Assembly: GCF_031877795.1 (NCBI RefSeq)
Contig: NC_133938.1
Location: 16,400,920-16,464,919 of the forward strand
DNA: 64,000 nt
From: Strix aluco
Lineage: Eukaryota > Chordata > Aves > Strigiformes > Strigidae
Direction of reading: 5' to 3'
A program made the position numbers and the translations under genes. Below, piece after piece: positions 1-13,572 of this stretch. How positions within the stretch are numbered: position 1 is the first letter of the stretch; every line of letters begins with the position of its first letter. The notes under the pieces were generated by a model. That model did not search any database and was not told the origin of the DNA. It saw nothing but the letters and a program-made list of their open reading frames with translations.

Positions 1-3000
1 AACCTTTCGTGGTCTATGACACAAACTGTATTTAGAGGATGGTAGTGTTGTCCCGACATGGTGGAAATGTCCCCAGCAGGAGTTTCAGATCCTTGGCTTG
101 ACCACAGCCTTGTCCCCACCGCTGCCAGGGTGGCTGTTAGGACAGATGTCAGAGAGACCACATGCATGGGCAGTTTCTTTGACAGAAGAACCGCTCTGAG
201 GCAGGACCATGCAGGAGTTGGGCAGAGATGAACCTCCTCTTGGTGAACACTGTCTCTCTTGCTGTTCATGGCTTTGCTTTCAGTACCCAAATCAGGAAGA
301 AGTGATATCCCCACCTTTAGAGGTGTTTTTTTTACATCTCAGTAATTTAAGATATTCTTTCAAAGCCTATCTCTGGCAGAATGAAGACTGAAAGCTGTAT
401 CTCCTCAATGCTACCTTGTGTTGTTAGCACTAAGGAAGATGAGTGGTGTGGAAAGAAAGAATCTTTTCTTTTCCAGGGAGATTCAAGATCTCCCTCAAGG
501 ACTAAGAACATATCCTGAGTGCACTCTGCCTGCTAAATGTTGTGAAAAATGTGGGAAAGCCAAGATGAGGGAACTCATTCCCAAACATCTCTGCAGGTCT
601 TGTTTTGGTACTGCCACCATACAGCAAAATAGAACTTAAAAGAACAGAGGTGCCATTCTTCTGCTAACAGCAGAGTTTGTTTCCCTCTCTTTCCTTTGGA
701 TGACTCCTTATACTTCTTCCATTCCTGGGATTGTGTAATAAGACACAGTATCAAGTCACTGTATGACAATGTGTGTAATGTACAAACAACCTGGAGAGGT
801 TGTTACACTCTCGGTGGGTGAGTTCAGCTGCCCCACAAACACACAGATCCTCATAGTCCGATTTTAGCTCTTCAAGAAAAAGTCCCCCTCTGTCCTTCAT
901 TATTGGCCACAAAAATAAGTCTGACAACACAGATCCTTTCAAATAAACCAAATTCCCAATAATGTTAGGTCTTTCAGGAAAATGTTCCATGGCAGTATGT
1001 ACCCTAATTAAGCTCCTCTTTAATTTCATGTTATATTTCATAAGGGATCTGCACCACCAGACCATTGCAGGTCGTATCAAGAAAAAAAAGAGAAACATTT
1101 TCAGAAAAGCCCCTTTAAAAGAAGTATGTTTACCCTATGCTAATATGTCAGTGATGATTTTCAGTCCCTGGGTGTGGAGAGGTCTATGCACAACCTTTAA
1201 GAAAGCCACAAGTATGACTACAGAAATACAAGTTCACACCTATTTTCCATACATTAAATTTCTTAAGGAAGCCTGTGCCTCTACTGAAAAACTATAGAGA
1301 AATTTCAAAACCTGTGCTTTTTGCAAGTCAGACCTATACTGTATGTCAAAATACACAGTTGGGGTTTTTTGGGTTTTTTTGAGAGAGAGAGCATTGCTCA
1401 GGATCCTGCAGGAAAAGAGAACTTACGGTTTCAATACTTTTTTCAATAAAACACAGTATTTCTTTAATGCTGAATTCCTTTGGTTTCCAGTGCCCTCATT
1501 TTTAACAATCAGCAGGTATATAACTGTTGTAGAAATGAGGAATGAAGCATGTGGTTTGGCTGCTTTGAAAATCATATAATAATGCTATTTGAATTTGTGG
1601 GCTTAGCTTGGTAGTACAACTAAAATGACTGTCAGCTAGACAGATAGTGCAATAAAGGTGAAACACAGTACTGCAGATAAGAAACTAATCTTTATTTCAT
1701 GGTCCCCGTCTTCTCTGAGTATGTGAGCCCAGCACTTTGTGGGATCAAGTGACACTCTTAAGCATAACACATCTGCTATGGAGCACGACCAGTTTGATTA
1801 GATTAGTTAAACCTAATGTGGTAAAGGCAAAGTAAAACTGAGCAGCTTCGTGGCCCTTACCAAGTATACCATAATCAAGTATACCATATATCTTCCATAA
1901 GCAAGGGAAATTTCAAGGGCTAACAGCTTCTGAAGTAAGTGTAGTGTAATTTAACTGTAGTATTGTATGAAGCATGACAATAAGATCAACTGAGTAAAAA
2001 AACCAGAAGAGCTAAATTCTGGACAAATTTATGAATGCACTGCACAAATTAATACATATTCGTGCAAAGTATTGAGCAGAAGAGAAATATGTTTCTTCTA
2101 AGAGGATGTAGGTGTGGCTACTACAGCTTACCAAAGAGATTTTTAAAAAAATCCTGTTAATGCTGTGTTCTTGCTGTGTTTGAAGTAATAATTAGAGTCT
2201 GGCAGCACGTTTGAATGATAACTATTACTGTCTTCACACAGATTTTCTAAGCTTGAGAGACCAGTTTTCAAAAGCTCTCTAGCAAAGCTATTATGTTACC
2301 AATATTACTCCATCAGAAGAAACTGTTAAAAGATGATCAGAAATACCGACGGTGAGTCCTGGTTTTCCAGTATCTTCTCAGGAGTAGGCTTCAAAAAATG
2401 AAAGTCAGCTGTTTTTGACACTAATCTCTCATAATTACAACTGAAAATGATGCAATTGGCAAATTCTCAACAGTCTTGGAAATTGGACCTAATACATTCA
2501 AAGGCATAAGCCTTTAAAATATTTCACACATAGACACTTTTTGCCAATAGTCTCAATTAGAACTCATGTTTTTGTTCTTAAAGAAAAAGCCCCATGCTAT
2601 TTCTTTCATTGCTGATACAGTTTTGTATCTGTTACTGCTTTGAATTTTCTGTTTTGAATACTCCCAGAAGGAAGTTGTCACTGCAGATGCCCCAGACTCT
2701 GCTTGGCTTTCTATGCAGCTCAGCCATTTCCCGCCATTGCAGGTATGGGATGCCCCAGCTTATTTCATTGTAACTCCAATTTATGGGGTTTTTTTCTTCT
2801 TTAGGCTTATTAAAAAAACAAATCTTGGACTGAAAAGAAAGCACTTTTACCAGAACAGATATTTGGATTCCTTTTATTCCAAACTCCCATAGCACTGTGT
2901 CCCAGATGGCTTAACACTGAAAAGGATTCCAGTAAGTCTTGTATATGGATGTATGAACATACTATATATAAAGAAAAACTTACAACTGAAGATCTCTAAT

Positions 3001-4694
3001 ACTGTAAAATAAAGCATTCAAAAGTGAGGAAATATAGAATTACATTTGCCTGGGCAACTTTGATTTGGCCTGTGTATGGCTACCCTTTATAACTGGACCA
3101 TCTTTTGTTTTGTGTACAAAATCTACAGCTTTCTCACATAATGGGTAGGGGGTTTGGTTTCTAATCCTTTTTTAAGTGTATAGTATTCTAGTATTATTTG
3201 TTGCTCATTAGCCAGCTCTGTCCCAGAACCTAATTCTGTCATGGGAGTTTTATATGTTTAGCTCCCTGAAGTATTATGGTTCTCATGTTTGGTCTAGGAT
3301 ATATAGTAGTGGTACAAGTAAGATGTATGCCTATGGGTGGAGGGAAAAACAGTATTTACCATTAACAGACTCAAACTGTTCATTTCCTTCCTTTTGTGGG
3401 TTCCCTTCCAGTATACTCTAGCAAGTTCTGCTCCTAACCATTTTTCTGAGTTTAATGTATTATTGGTCACAAGATTATCCTGGCTTTATGCTAAGCCTTT
3501 GTCTACTGACAAAGCCTTTCTTAAAACCCGTTGAAATGTGTTTCACCCTAAGTACATAGTTTGGTTTCTGCCACACAGTCCTCTGCGAGTACTATACATA
3601 CGTAATGTCTTTTCCAAATCACAGTAGGTGGAAGCTTGGTTTGAGAATATACTGGAACATCCAGTGCATTGAAGTTTCAGGTAGTGACTGTTAAAAATTC
3701 TTGGAAATCTAAGAAATATTTAAAGGCCAGATGGTTCGGGAAGCTAACAGGAGATTAATTGGCACCAAACTGCAGGACAACAAAAAGAGTAAAGAGGGTT
3801 ATCTACTGCAGCTTGCTTTTTGAAATAAGAAAAATGGAAACAACTCACGAATGCAAACATGAAGGGGACAGCACTTTTCAAAGAGTTTTGAACTGGAGAG
3901 AGTTGTGGAGTACCTGCCACTTCCTAAGGCAGGATAATACCTAGAAATACAGCCAGTAGGTGAGGGTACCAGACTGACATCTTGCTTGAAACAACAAAAT
4001 TACCTTATTTAATTTCTGCCAACAGGCATAATGGAATGAAAAATCTTGAGCCCAAAGTAAAGCAAATCATTGTGTCCCCAAAAAGATGGACTGCTTCCTC
4101 ATGAGATGGTGTTAAGGACAGGCTGCTCTCCATGCAAAGCTGGAGGGGTGCCCAGAGAAGCAACAGCACGGCCAATGGAGGCGGTTCATCCTTGTCAGGG
4201 TGGCAGTCTGTTCCCAGGACTACCAAGCAAAATACAGCTGAATGAGCAAGTGAGAATAGAATTTTAAATCTCAGCCTTGATAAAAGACTGGAAAACTATA
4301 CATCTAGTTGTAAAAAAATCTAGAATGACATGCTAAAAATCCTCAAGAGAGACCTGCAAAGAGACTACAGAACTTGGTCTTGATAAATAACTTGTGTGCA
4401 GGATCTAAAGCAGTTTTGTTGGGATCTCCAGTAATGCCATCACTCCATCTCTCAACGATTCTGTGGCTGGCATCATATCAACAGTATCAACCCTGCAGGT
4501 TGTGTGACAAGATAATGATGCAACCCCTAGGGATGAAGGTGGAGGTGCTGGTAGGATGACAAAGTCCCACCACCCACATACAGTAAGAAATAATTGAGAT
4601 TAGGTGAGGCTACAGTCAAACATGAAAGATTAAAATACTTTTTATTAACAATCACAGAACCAATTAAACTGAATGTACATAAACTATCTAATTA

Positions 4695-5400
4695 ACAGAT
4701 TAGAAAGCCTGAAGTGACATGTGTGATCTTCTAGTTTGATTTCCTGTATAATGGAGAGCAGATTTCCCTGAACTAATTCCTGTCTTAACCAGATTGTATT
4801 ATTTTAAGGGGGAAACATCACATCTTGATATAAATATCAACAGAAAAGTTACCATAATTCTTGGTAAACCTCTCAATTGTTAATTATGGGTAGCTATGAA
4901 TTAAGACTGCAGCTCTTGGATCTTTGTCTACTAGAGCTAAACCATGTACTTTTAAATGGATACTTACTACATAGAAAGGTATGTAAAGGGCCCCCATTAA
5001 CCTTCTCTTTGATAAGCTAAATAGGTGGAACTCCTTGAGCCCCATATTAGAAGGAAAGTATCCTAATCCTTTAATCATATCTCATGTCTATGAAATCCCT
5101 CTAATTTTTCATCACTCTTTTTGAATTTAGGACACAAACCCCATGTACAACATCCCAATTTGCCTTGCATCAGTGCCAGATACAGAGGAAGTACAAACCT
5201 CTCTATTCTTTCTCAGTATTTACTTGCCTGGGCCATCAAGAGTTAGATTCCCTTTTCTAGTCACCCTGTCAGAGAAGTATCGACTGTGGTTTATTAGTCT
5301 CCAACTCCTTTTCAGTGACTGCTTCCCAGGAGAGGACTCCCTATGAGGTTTGCTGGGCCCTTGTTCTTTTTTCTAGACTATATGTTATGCTTATTTATCT
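4695..5400 (-). mobile_element. Ancient CR1-type LINE 3' tail
   Basis: Read on the plus strand, this stretch follows the reverse complement of the old CR1 tails known from turtles, crocodilians and birds. It has a GTGATCTTCTAG-like start near 4720, then a CCTGTATAA block, AACCTTCTCTTTGATAAGCT near 5000, a CTCCTTGAG block near 5030, CCTTTAATCAT near 5070, and TGCCAGATACAGAGG near 5178. The blocks occur in the expected order with small gaps, so the element points to the minus strand. The divergence from the remembered consensus is large, which fits an insertion much older than the CR1 copy at 58611. Boundaries are approximate. Confidence 0.72.
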
Positions 5401-5429
5401 GTATAAGGTAAAAATGCTTTCACAATGAT

Positions 5430-5550
5430 TTTGTAGAAGAATAAGGCACAAAGGGACTTATCAGAGGTTACCATAAAGTATTTGTGAAGAATGAAACTGA
5501 GGACAGGACAGGTATCCTGAATCCCCTACTGGCACTAGTACTGCACATTT
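5430..5550 (-). mobile_element. MIR-like tRNA-derived SINE relic
   Basis: The order AAGGCACAAAGGGACTT, GAGGTTACC, then CAGGTATCCTGAATCCC resembles the reverse complement of a MIR-type core and tail, as in 'gaggcacagagagactt ... ggtcacac ... caggtctcctgagtccc'. The match is weak, made by eye, and the edges are uncertain. It lies just beyond the ancient CR1 tail and points the same way. Confidence 0.38.
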
Positions 5551-6949
5551 ACATTTGAAGTTGAATTTCAGAGGCCATGACCAGATGGATAGTCAGCTGA
5601 TGGATACAATCCTGGTATCAGACTGAATGCATTTAAAACTCTCCTGGTGAAATAAAATAAAATAGGGCTCAAACCATTTAGCCTAATTCTCTCCTGCCAA
5701 AGGTAAGCATGTTCTACATTCTCTTTCATAAATAATCCCCCACAAACTTAGGAGACAAAATATTTTCCCAAGCAAGAGGAAAATATGATCAAATTGGAAA
5801 TATAGACAAAGGAAAATATTATCTTAGTGAATTTTTCCTTGTCATCTTGTACAGTAACTTTTGTTGAAATGGTGCTTTTGATTCTGTCCTCTGTCTCCTA
5901 CTGTAGGGAATAAAGATAGTCTTCAGCATCAGTCTGTGTTGGGAAGAGCACCGAACTTGTTGAACCATGTAGACCATGCAAAAGAGCTACTGTAATAAAA
6001 GGTCTGACTTAAGACCAGATTTCATGATGAGTTTCATTTCTTCATTCAGTCAAACCCTGTGCACCAGACAGGATTGGCTCTGACAAGCTTCTACTGTAAA
6101 ATGCTAAAAAAGAGGCTGAAATCTAGGCCAGAGCTAGGGGTAGTTCTTGGGAAGCTCTCTGGATTTCCTGGAGGGCAAGGTGTGGCTCTGTACGTGGGAG
6201 GTAAACGCCAGTGATTTTCTGTTACTAGTAATTAGGTGCAGCTTGAGTTTCATTAATAAGAGCTACATATGCATACTGGAAAAAAGAGTTTATCTGACAC
6301 CGGGATTATTACATGTTGCCAGCTAAATGTCTTATAATATTCATTACCTTTGTTATTTTATGATTAGCACTTATAACCATCCGAAAGCACGTTCATATTT
6401 TATCGACACATAAGAAAAAAAGTTGTGCCATTGCGAGTTTATAATCTAAAAGAGAAGGAAATCTCCTGGTAAATCTCCAAATTATCCCACCAATCTGTCT
6501 AATATTTTGGAACTACTTCTTGCGTTAGCATTTGGTTTCTATTAGCTTTAGTAGTTTTGCTTTTGATGTTGTGAACGTAAGTTCACTACCAAATACAGAA
6601 ATGTGCTTTCCAGAAAGTCATCCTGAGGTGAACATTCAGCATGGAAATACCAGTCTTAAAAGATTTGATAAATCAATAAAGAAACGAAAAATTATCAGGG
6701 GAAAGGGGCTGGGTAGCCTTAAATAAAAGAGATACTGAAATGCTAGTGACTATTTGTCAAAATTTAGTAATACAAACAGGAAAAAAACCCTGTAATGTAG
6801 CTAAAATTGTCTGTCGAATTATTTTTAAAATCCACTCATTGCAGTCCCTAACCGCAGGCTATCTGAACATTATGGCAGATATTCTAAAATTCTTATAGAA
6901 CATTTTAAAGTGGTTTTTTCCTCCAGTTTGACGGTTCATAGCATCAAAG

Positions 6950-7700
6950 GTTTTCAGGCCGGAAGAAATCACCGTGATTCTCCAACCTGACCTTTTGCAC
7001 AGTACAGGTGACAATTAGAGCAAGTGATGTCCACATAATTTCTGGTAGAGCTAGGACATTTGATTTGAAAAAAATCCATCTTCTTGATTTAAAGATTTCA
7101 GGTGACAAGATATACTTCACAGACCTATCTATCTAATTTTTTTTCCAAGGCTTAGTTAGTCTAAGGGTGGTGGGTTTTATTGTTTTGGTTTTGGTTTTTA
7201 AGCAAAAAATGTCTCTTTGCTCAGCTTTCAAACACTACATCTTTTAAAAGATTTGTCTGCTAAACTGAAGATTTCTATGATTACAATTATATTCTTTATT
7301 TATGTAATTCCAGGTGAGTTAGCTCTTATGTGATTCATTGATGGGCTAAAGAGATGAAGCTTTTCAAGTCTCTTCTATAAGAAGGGTTTCTAGATCCCAA
7401 GTCAACCATAGAGTTTTGCTTAACCAGTTTCTCAATTTTTGTCTTGGTATCCAGTGAAGACATGCTGCTCCACCAACGAAACCCCTATTGCTACAGGGTG
7501 CTCCCCACATTTATCCACAAGGATATAATTTCTCTGTGCTCTTAACTGCTTTTCTGTATCACTACTTTTCATAATGCAGTCCTCCATCAGGTAACTGATC
7601 TACATTTTTCTTTCCTAGAAATATTAGCCTGCACTTAACTATATTAAAATGCACATTGTTCAAGTTAGTTCATCTTACCAAAAATTCTGGTAACACTGTG
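6950..7700 (-). mobile_element. Second ancient CR1-type LINE 3' tail
   Basis: This is a second relic of the same old CR1 group. Read on the plus strand it begins with AGGCCGGAAGAAATCACCGT near 6957, the counterpart of 'aggccagaagggaccattgt', followed by a CTGACCTTTTGCAC block. An ATCTTCTTGATTTAAAGAT block lies near 7078, and TATTAAAATGCACATTGTT near 7641 is followed by a CATCTTACCAA block. The order and orientation match the copy at 4695, about 2 kb away. The central part (7300-7600) is poorly matched and may contain other sequence. Ends are approximate. Confidence 0.68.
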
Positions 7701-9124
7701 GAATAAATCCTTATCATGCATCACTTCACAACTTCTGTTTCTTACACAAATATTATTGTTCAAATTTGTAAACAAACAAATATGTGTTACTAGCCATTTA
7801 TAAATACTTCTGGCTTATTAATAATGCCAAGTAGAAAATGATCCTGAGTTTTTCCAATTTTAACTGGCTTTTTTCAGTTTAACATGTGAAGTATCTACTA
7901 AAGAGTAATATAGCCAGACACTGAAATGTATTAAAATAGAAGAATATTTAAGCAATACACTTTGCTTAATTGTTGATAATGTGTGTTGTTACCATGGAGT
8001 TGAGTGATCTGCAAGTGAAACTGAGGTATTTCACTCCATAACAAAATAGTTACCTTATTTCTATAGTAACACCTACAAATTACGTTGCAATAATTTTGAA
8101 CAAGGAGAAAATTCTTAGATATCTGTGGGCAACCTGCAAGCAGAAAAAGAAGCAAAATTATTTGCTATACCAAGTTCTATTTATTACAGAGAAATTATTC
8201 CACTAAAGTGCAAATACACCTTAATATAAAATAAGAGGAACTCAATAACACAAGGTAGCATATTCTGAAAAATATCTGGCTAGAAATGAGTCATACTCTA
8301 ATGTTGGATAAACTCTTTCTTCTTCAGTACGTGAAGGAATGTTTTATTAAGGTAGCCCAAGCTATGTGTAATTGCCACCAGATGAAAGATACTAGCATTA
8401 CTTCCTACAAGAGGACCACACCCCCCAAGAAACACAAGTTTTTCTACATACCCACAAAGTTGATGAAATGTTGCCATTGACATTTTCTTGTTTATAGAAT
8501 TTCTATTTGCGGAAGTATTCTGGTTTTCTGCAGTAGGCACTTGAAGCTCCAGTAAAACTCCTTTATCTTTTCTCTCGGCTTACATATAATTAATGCACTA
8601 TCTAGTAGTTTTAATCTACTAACTAACCAGAAGTGCTGACAGACTTGTAGTAAATCAAACACCCAGTATTCATCAGGCTGATCTGCCCAGATTAAGATAA
8701 TGGCCAGCTATGCCATCGTGATAGGTCCTGTGGGAAGGAATTATTGTAATGTCGGCTGTAACTACACGTTTAAGATTGTGTTGACATCCATATATTAAGT
8801 AGCTGTAAAGACATTTTTTAAACTAATGAGATTTAAAACTGGATGCTTGCAGCAGAATATGGAATTTCACTCATTTTTAAATAATACATTTGCAAGTTCT
8901 TTGGCAGGATAAAATACCTTCCTTTTTAAATGCTCTCCTTCGCTTCATTTTTCCTTAGATTATTTAAGTTTTGCTCTCTCAGGCTTCCAGAAGCTTTGTT
9001 TCTTTTTCTTTCTCACATGCACATACATACATGCTCCGAGATGTTAGGCACAGACCATTAAATGCATCAGTAATCACTGCTCTTCGCACGGTATAGCAGG
9101 AGGGTTACACTAAGCTGAATTGCT

Positions 9125-9690
9125 GCAACTTCAAGACGGGCAGGATGGAAAGGCCACAGAACTTCAGGTCTGTCAGCCTCACCTCTGTCCTCAGGATGAC
9201 TGTGAGAAAATACTCCTGGAAGACATTTCCAAGTACCTGAAGGACACAAAGGTGACTGAGAACAGCTGGTGTAATATGGCTTTACCAAGGGCAAACCTTT
9301 GATGGGCAGACTGGCTCAGCGGAGGAGGAAAAGCAGCATGTGCTGTTTACCTTGACTTTAGGGAAGCCTTCAACACGGTCTCCCATGGTACCCTTACAGT
9401 CAAACTGGTGAAATATGGAGTGGAAAAACGTACCACAGGGTGGATGGATAACTGGCTGGGCTGTGGAGTACATCGGGTGTTGATCAGCAGTGCAAAGTCC
9501 ACCAAAAAGGTGGCTGGTTGCTAGAGGTGTTCCTCAGGGACCCATACAGGGGCCAAAATTCTTAATGTACTTATTAATGACCTAGAGGAGGTAACAGAGT
9601 GCACTCTCAGCAAGTTCTGGTGTGATGCCTATTGGGGCAGGGGTGTCAGTACTCTGGAAGATAAAGCTGCCCCGAAGGGGCCTTTGCTTT
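9125..9690 (+). mobile_element. CR1 LINE reverse transcriptase fragment
   Basis: Translated on the plus strand in shifting frames, this region gives pieces of CR1 ORF2. A block like NFRSVSLTSV stands for the usual YRPVSLTSV, then come a block like LDFREAFNTVSH for LDFSKAFDTVSH, VPQGP for VPQGS, and LINDLEEVTECTLSKF for the typical INDLDEGTECTLSKF. Stops and frame changes interrupt it throughout, so it is a dead 5'-truncated and 3'-truncated fragment. The block order shows plus orientation, opposite to the other CR1 copies in the window. The aspartate pair expected after the ECTLSKF block is degraded. Confidence 0.8.
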
Positions 9691-12600
9691 CTTTTACCAT
9701 TGTTTGCTTTCTTAAGCACAGGTCTTTTTACACAAAAGCTATAAAAAGCATGAAGATTGTAAAGAAACTCTCAAAAGCAAATGCATGACAGAATGAAAAC
9801 TGACTAAGAAAATTTCATTTGGTCTCCTTATCCATAGTATAACAAACTTTAATTTCATTTTAGGGACAGACACTAAGTCTGCATTCCTCATTTGCTGGGT
9901 GCTGAACTTGAGATATTTGCAGTCTGGTATCAAAAATGATCCTGAGCACAGTGAAGTTAATTATGAATCTAACTGAACATAGTTGTGCTTTGAATGTATG
10001 GTGCTAAATATTCTCAAAACATCCAGCTTTGGGTGTCTTACACAGGGCCTTCCAAATTCATAGATACATTTGATAAATTTTGTTTTGACAAACTTGTTTA
10101 ATTTTCCCATTTGTATAATGGACATACTACCTTCTTTCCAATAAGCACCTTAATGCTTGTACACAGTTCAGATACTGTAAAGGAGTAACCCAGAAAAGCA
10201 TATGAAAATAATTAATTTTTGTGTTGAGTTATGGGATGAGGCCAGGCACTGGGAGCTCATAGTAAGCTCTAGTGCTCATCCTGAAATGTTAAATAACACC
10301 CAACTTTATTGAGCACAATCCCCATTTTATCCATTAGAGACATTGCCCTAGGTGACTGAAAATACTGAAATTAAAGACTGTAAACAAGATCCACTAAGGA
10401 ATGCAAGCCTGTAAGTCCCAATGACGATCTTGAAAGCTACCCACGCAGTTCCTGCATAGGCACCCTGTAATTTTACCTTGCTCCCCTATGTAATGCTCCC
10501 CTGGAGAAACAGCTCTGGGTATGCCCAAGTCTGGGAACAGCCTGGAAAAAGCTCAGTAGTTTAGCATTTATCTCGTGCTTACACCTAGCTGGATGAACAA
10601 GAGGCTTTTCTACAGCGGAGATCCCAGATGGTTTGACACAATAACACGTAACATCATAGGTCTAGGCTCTCTATGAAATACAATGCAGGCTTTCTCTCAA
10701 AAAGTGATGGTATAGATGTCCATCTTTCGTACGATGGCATATTGTGGTGGGCCCACATTCGACTCTTTCCTCGGTTAGATGTGGGCTCAAACACAGATTC
10801 CCCTGCCACATGGAACGTCTTCCACCACTCTCTGAATATTCCACCCTGCTGAGACCACATTACCCTTTCTTCATTGTGCAACAAGCCCAACAGAGCATCA
10901 GGCCAGGAGCGTAAAAGGAACCAGGTTCTTTAGTCCAGTGATGAGGGCACACACCTAGAGACTGAACCTGGTTACTATCCATTCTCTATGGATTGTTTCT
11001 GCTTTGCTGTGTAACTTTTTAAAGTAAACTGCAGGGAGAGTATCGAGACTTGGCCAGGAATCCAATAGTCCTTCCTTTCAGGAAGAGAGTGCCCCAGCCA
11101 CTAGCTATTTGGCCCAGCATTTTCTGTACCTTATTCTGCATGCAGCAATAGCTTCAGCTGGAAGGATGAAGGCAGTTCTCACCTCTGAAAAACCTGCAGG
11201 CTTGTAGTTTGATTGTTCCATTGAAAGGAAAGCTGTTATTCTCAGTCTCCAGAGGCTGGAAAGTCCTGTCTTCTATATTAAATGTGAATAAATTAACTTT
11301 TGAGCTACCAGTTAAGGAAAGCTACTATCACTAACTTTGCTACACAGTCAGTGCTGCTAGACAGTCCCTGAGAATGCCTGCTGGAGAGAGGCTGCAAGCA
11401 AGAGCGTGGAGATGGTCTATTTTGAGGGGCCTGGTAAGGCTCAGACGTGATCAAAGCTGCACTAACTGCTCTGCAGGCTCAAGGCTGAGGTGCTTACAGG
11501 CATAACAAAACCCAGACCTTTGGGGTACAACTTCATTACCCACTCAGCACCGTGAAGGGACGGGAGAACTAGCTTTGAATGCAAGAATAAGAAGAGTACA
11601 CTTGTCTTAGTTCAGCAGTCTGCTCCTGCCAGTTAGGCCTTGGGCAGCTGAACAAAGGATGCGCGCTGCAACAGCACGCAACCACACTGCAGGGCCCCTG
11701 CTCCTATTTCCGCTCCGTGGTGCCTTGTGCTGTTTAAATGTATGAGCCTCTCTCACTCAGCTTGACTACCAGTACACAGCACCAACTGCAACCCTTTACA
11801 TGTGTTCTTCACCACCAACAGAAAGTTCAGGGGGCCTAAGGATCCTGCAGGTTTCGAGGGCCATAAATGTGAACCTCAGCAAAGCTAACCCTTGGGGGAA
11901 CCTTGAGCCACCTCTCCTCACCAGTTTTAGATCCATGACAATACCGTTTCCAACTGTGTAACTTGGGGGATTTTGTCCTAGAGAAAAATCAGTCACTCCT
12001 CCCTTGTCCTCTAACACACCAAGAATTTTTAAAACTGAGCCATTACTTTACAGAAGCTGTGCTCATGAATCTTGTGATCTTCAAATCACTATTACCAATT
12101 GGTAGTTATCTGTTTTAACAGCAACCACAAAGAATTCTGGCACACTGATTCCGAGGGGATTCCTTTGCCATATTAACAAGGCAATGTAACTACAGTCAAA
12201 ATGAATCCATTTTAAAAACATATACAACAGCTTTTTGTTTTATTTTTCAAGGGAAAACCACTATTCTGTAAGAGGAAAGAAAGAAGCCTGTAGGGCTTAT
12301 CTCTCTTCCAACATAGACAATGTTTTGTTTGGTTTGGAGCACTGCATTTTCAGGGCATTTTGTTCAGTATAATGGATCTTGAAGTAGTATGTTCTCTCTA
12401 CCTTCAGGTAATGAAATTAAGAAAAACAAAACAGGAAAATCACAAAATGTTAGTTATTACATTATTTTAAAAAAATAAGCAAAACCAACAGTTCTAATAA
12501 ATTCTTGAATCCGGGGGCACCCGACCCTCATCTCCTTACATAAATATTTTCTAAGTTAATTTCCTTTCCCCAGATGGATTTTTGTCCTTTCACCTTAATC

Positions 12601-12848
12601 ACAAAATATTTTTCAATTGTTTAAAATGACAGAACAGCAAAAAAAAGCAGTGCTCTATTGATACAACCCAAAGTGATGCTTCAACTACTGCAGCTGGGTC
12701 AGTGGTAATTTACAGAAAGGTTTCCTCCAGAATTCCTTGATGCTGACATGGAATAAATGTCTTCATTCATCACTCTCCACTGGAGAACTTGTTGGTTTAC
12801 ACAGCTCAAAGCTACTGGTGTTTTCTGTTTGGGTTTTTGTTGTTGTTT

Positions 12849-12868
12849 GGGGGGGGGGGGGGGGGGGG
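12849..12868 (+). repeat. Homopolymer of 20 G
   Basis: An uninterrupted run of twenty guanines sits between T-rich flanks (GTTGTTT before, TGTTTGGG after). It could form a G-quadruplex on the plus strand and is likely to vary in length. Sequencing error is also plausible in such a run. Confidence 0.9.
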
Positions 12869-13552
12869 TGTTTGGGTTTTTTTAACCAAGCAGCTTCTTC
12901 CAAAAGATGGTATCCTGGAAATGCTAGCTGAAAAAAAAAGAGTATCCTGGTTAAAATATTATTTGCACAGAACAGAGTTCATAGCTAAAATAAACAAAAA
13001 ACCCTGGAACCTTGTCTATGAAGAAATTAAACTAATACTATGCATGCATTTATTAGTTAGGCCTTCTATTGAAGTTATAATTGTACCTTGTTAGTGATCT
13101 TATTTTTACCAAGTCCACAGTGTCCTTCTGGTGTCTTTTAATTGCTCCTCCCTTGCCCTAGGAAGTTCTTGTATTATTGTGTATCATTATTTTGCTCCTG
13201 TGAGTCCTTGGAAGAAAAGTCTTTGAATATTTGGAGGTTGTCTTCCCTCTTGCTGGGAGGGAGAAAGATAATGTGTTTTTCTCATGTGTAAGAACTCAGT
13301 GAGCTTCACACAATTATGCTGCACATCAGTTTGCAAAGATCCCAACAACACCACCATTGCAAACTGGAACTACAAATAACTTAGAACTCCCTATTAGCTC
13401 TGCTAACAGCAGTGATGACAATCTCTGCTGATGACTCCTAGAGATACCCTTGCAATCTCTGATATTGGAATCAGCTAGTGAAATAAAGTTACAGAAAATC
13501 CTTGGTTAACATATTCTCAACTACATTCCCAAACCTTAATTACCATGGAAAT

Positions 13553-13572
13553 TTAGTGCCGTAAGGCACTAA
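13553..13572. other. Perfect 8-bp hairpin with GTAA loop
   Basis: TTAGTGCC and GGCACTAA form a perfect 8-bp stem around the four-base loop GTAA. TACCAT at 13541 and ATGGTA at 13572 add a possible offset outer pairing. No T run follows and no gene is nearby; RPF1 starts about 0.8 kb away. Function is unknown, and a chance hairpin is possible. Confidence 0.5.

Noticed and set aside
12737-13094. Open frames across the G run
   Set aside because: The glycine run comes from the homopolymer; the rest shows no family motif.
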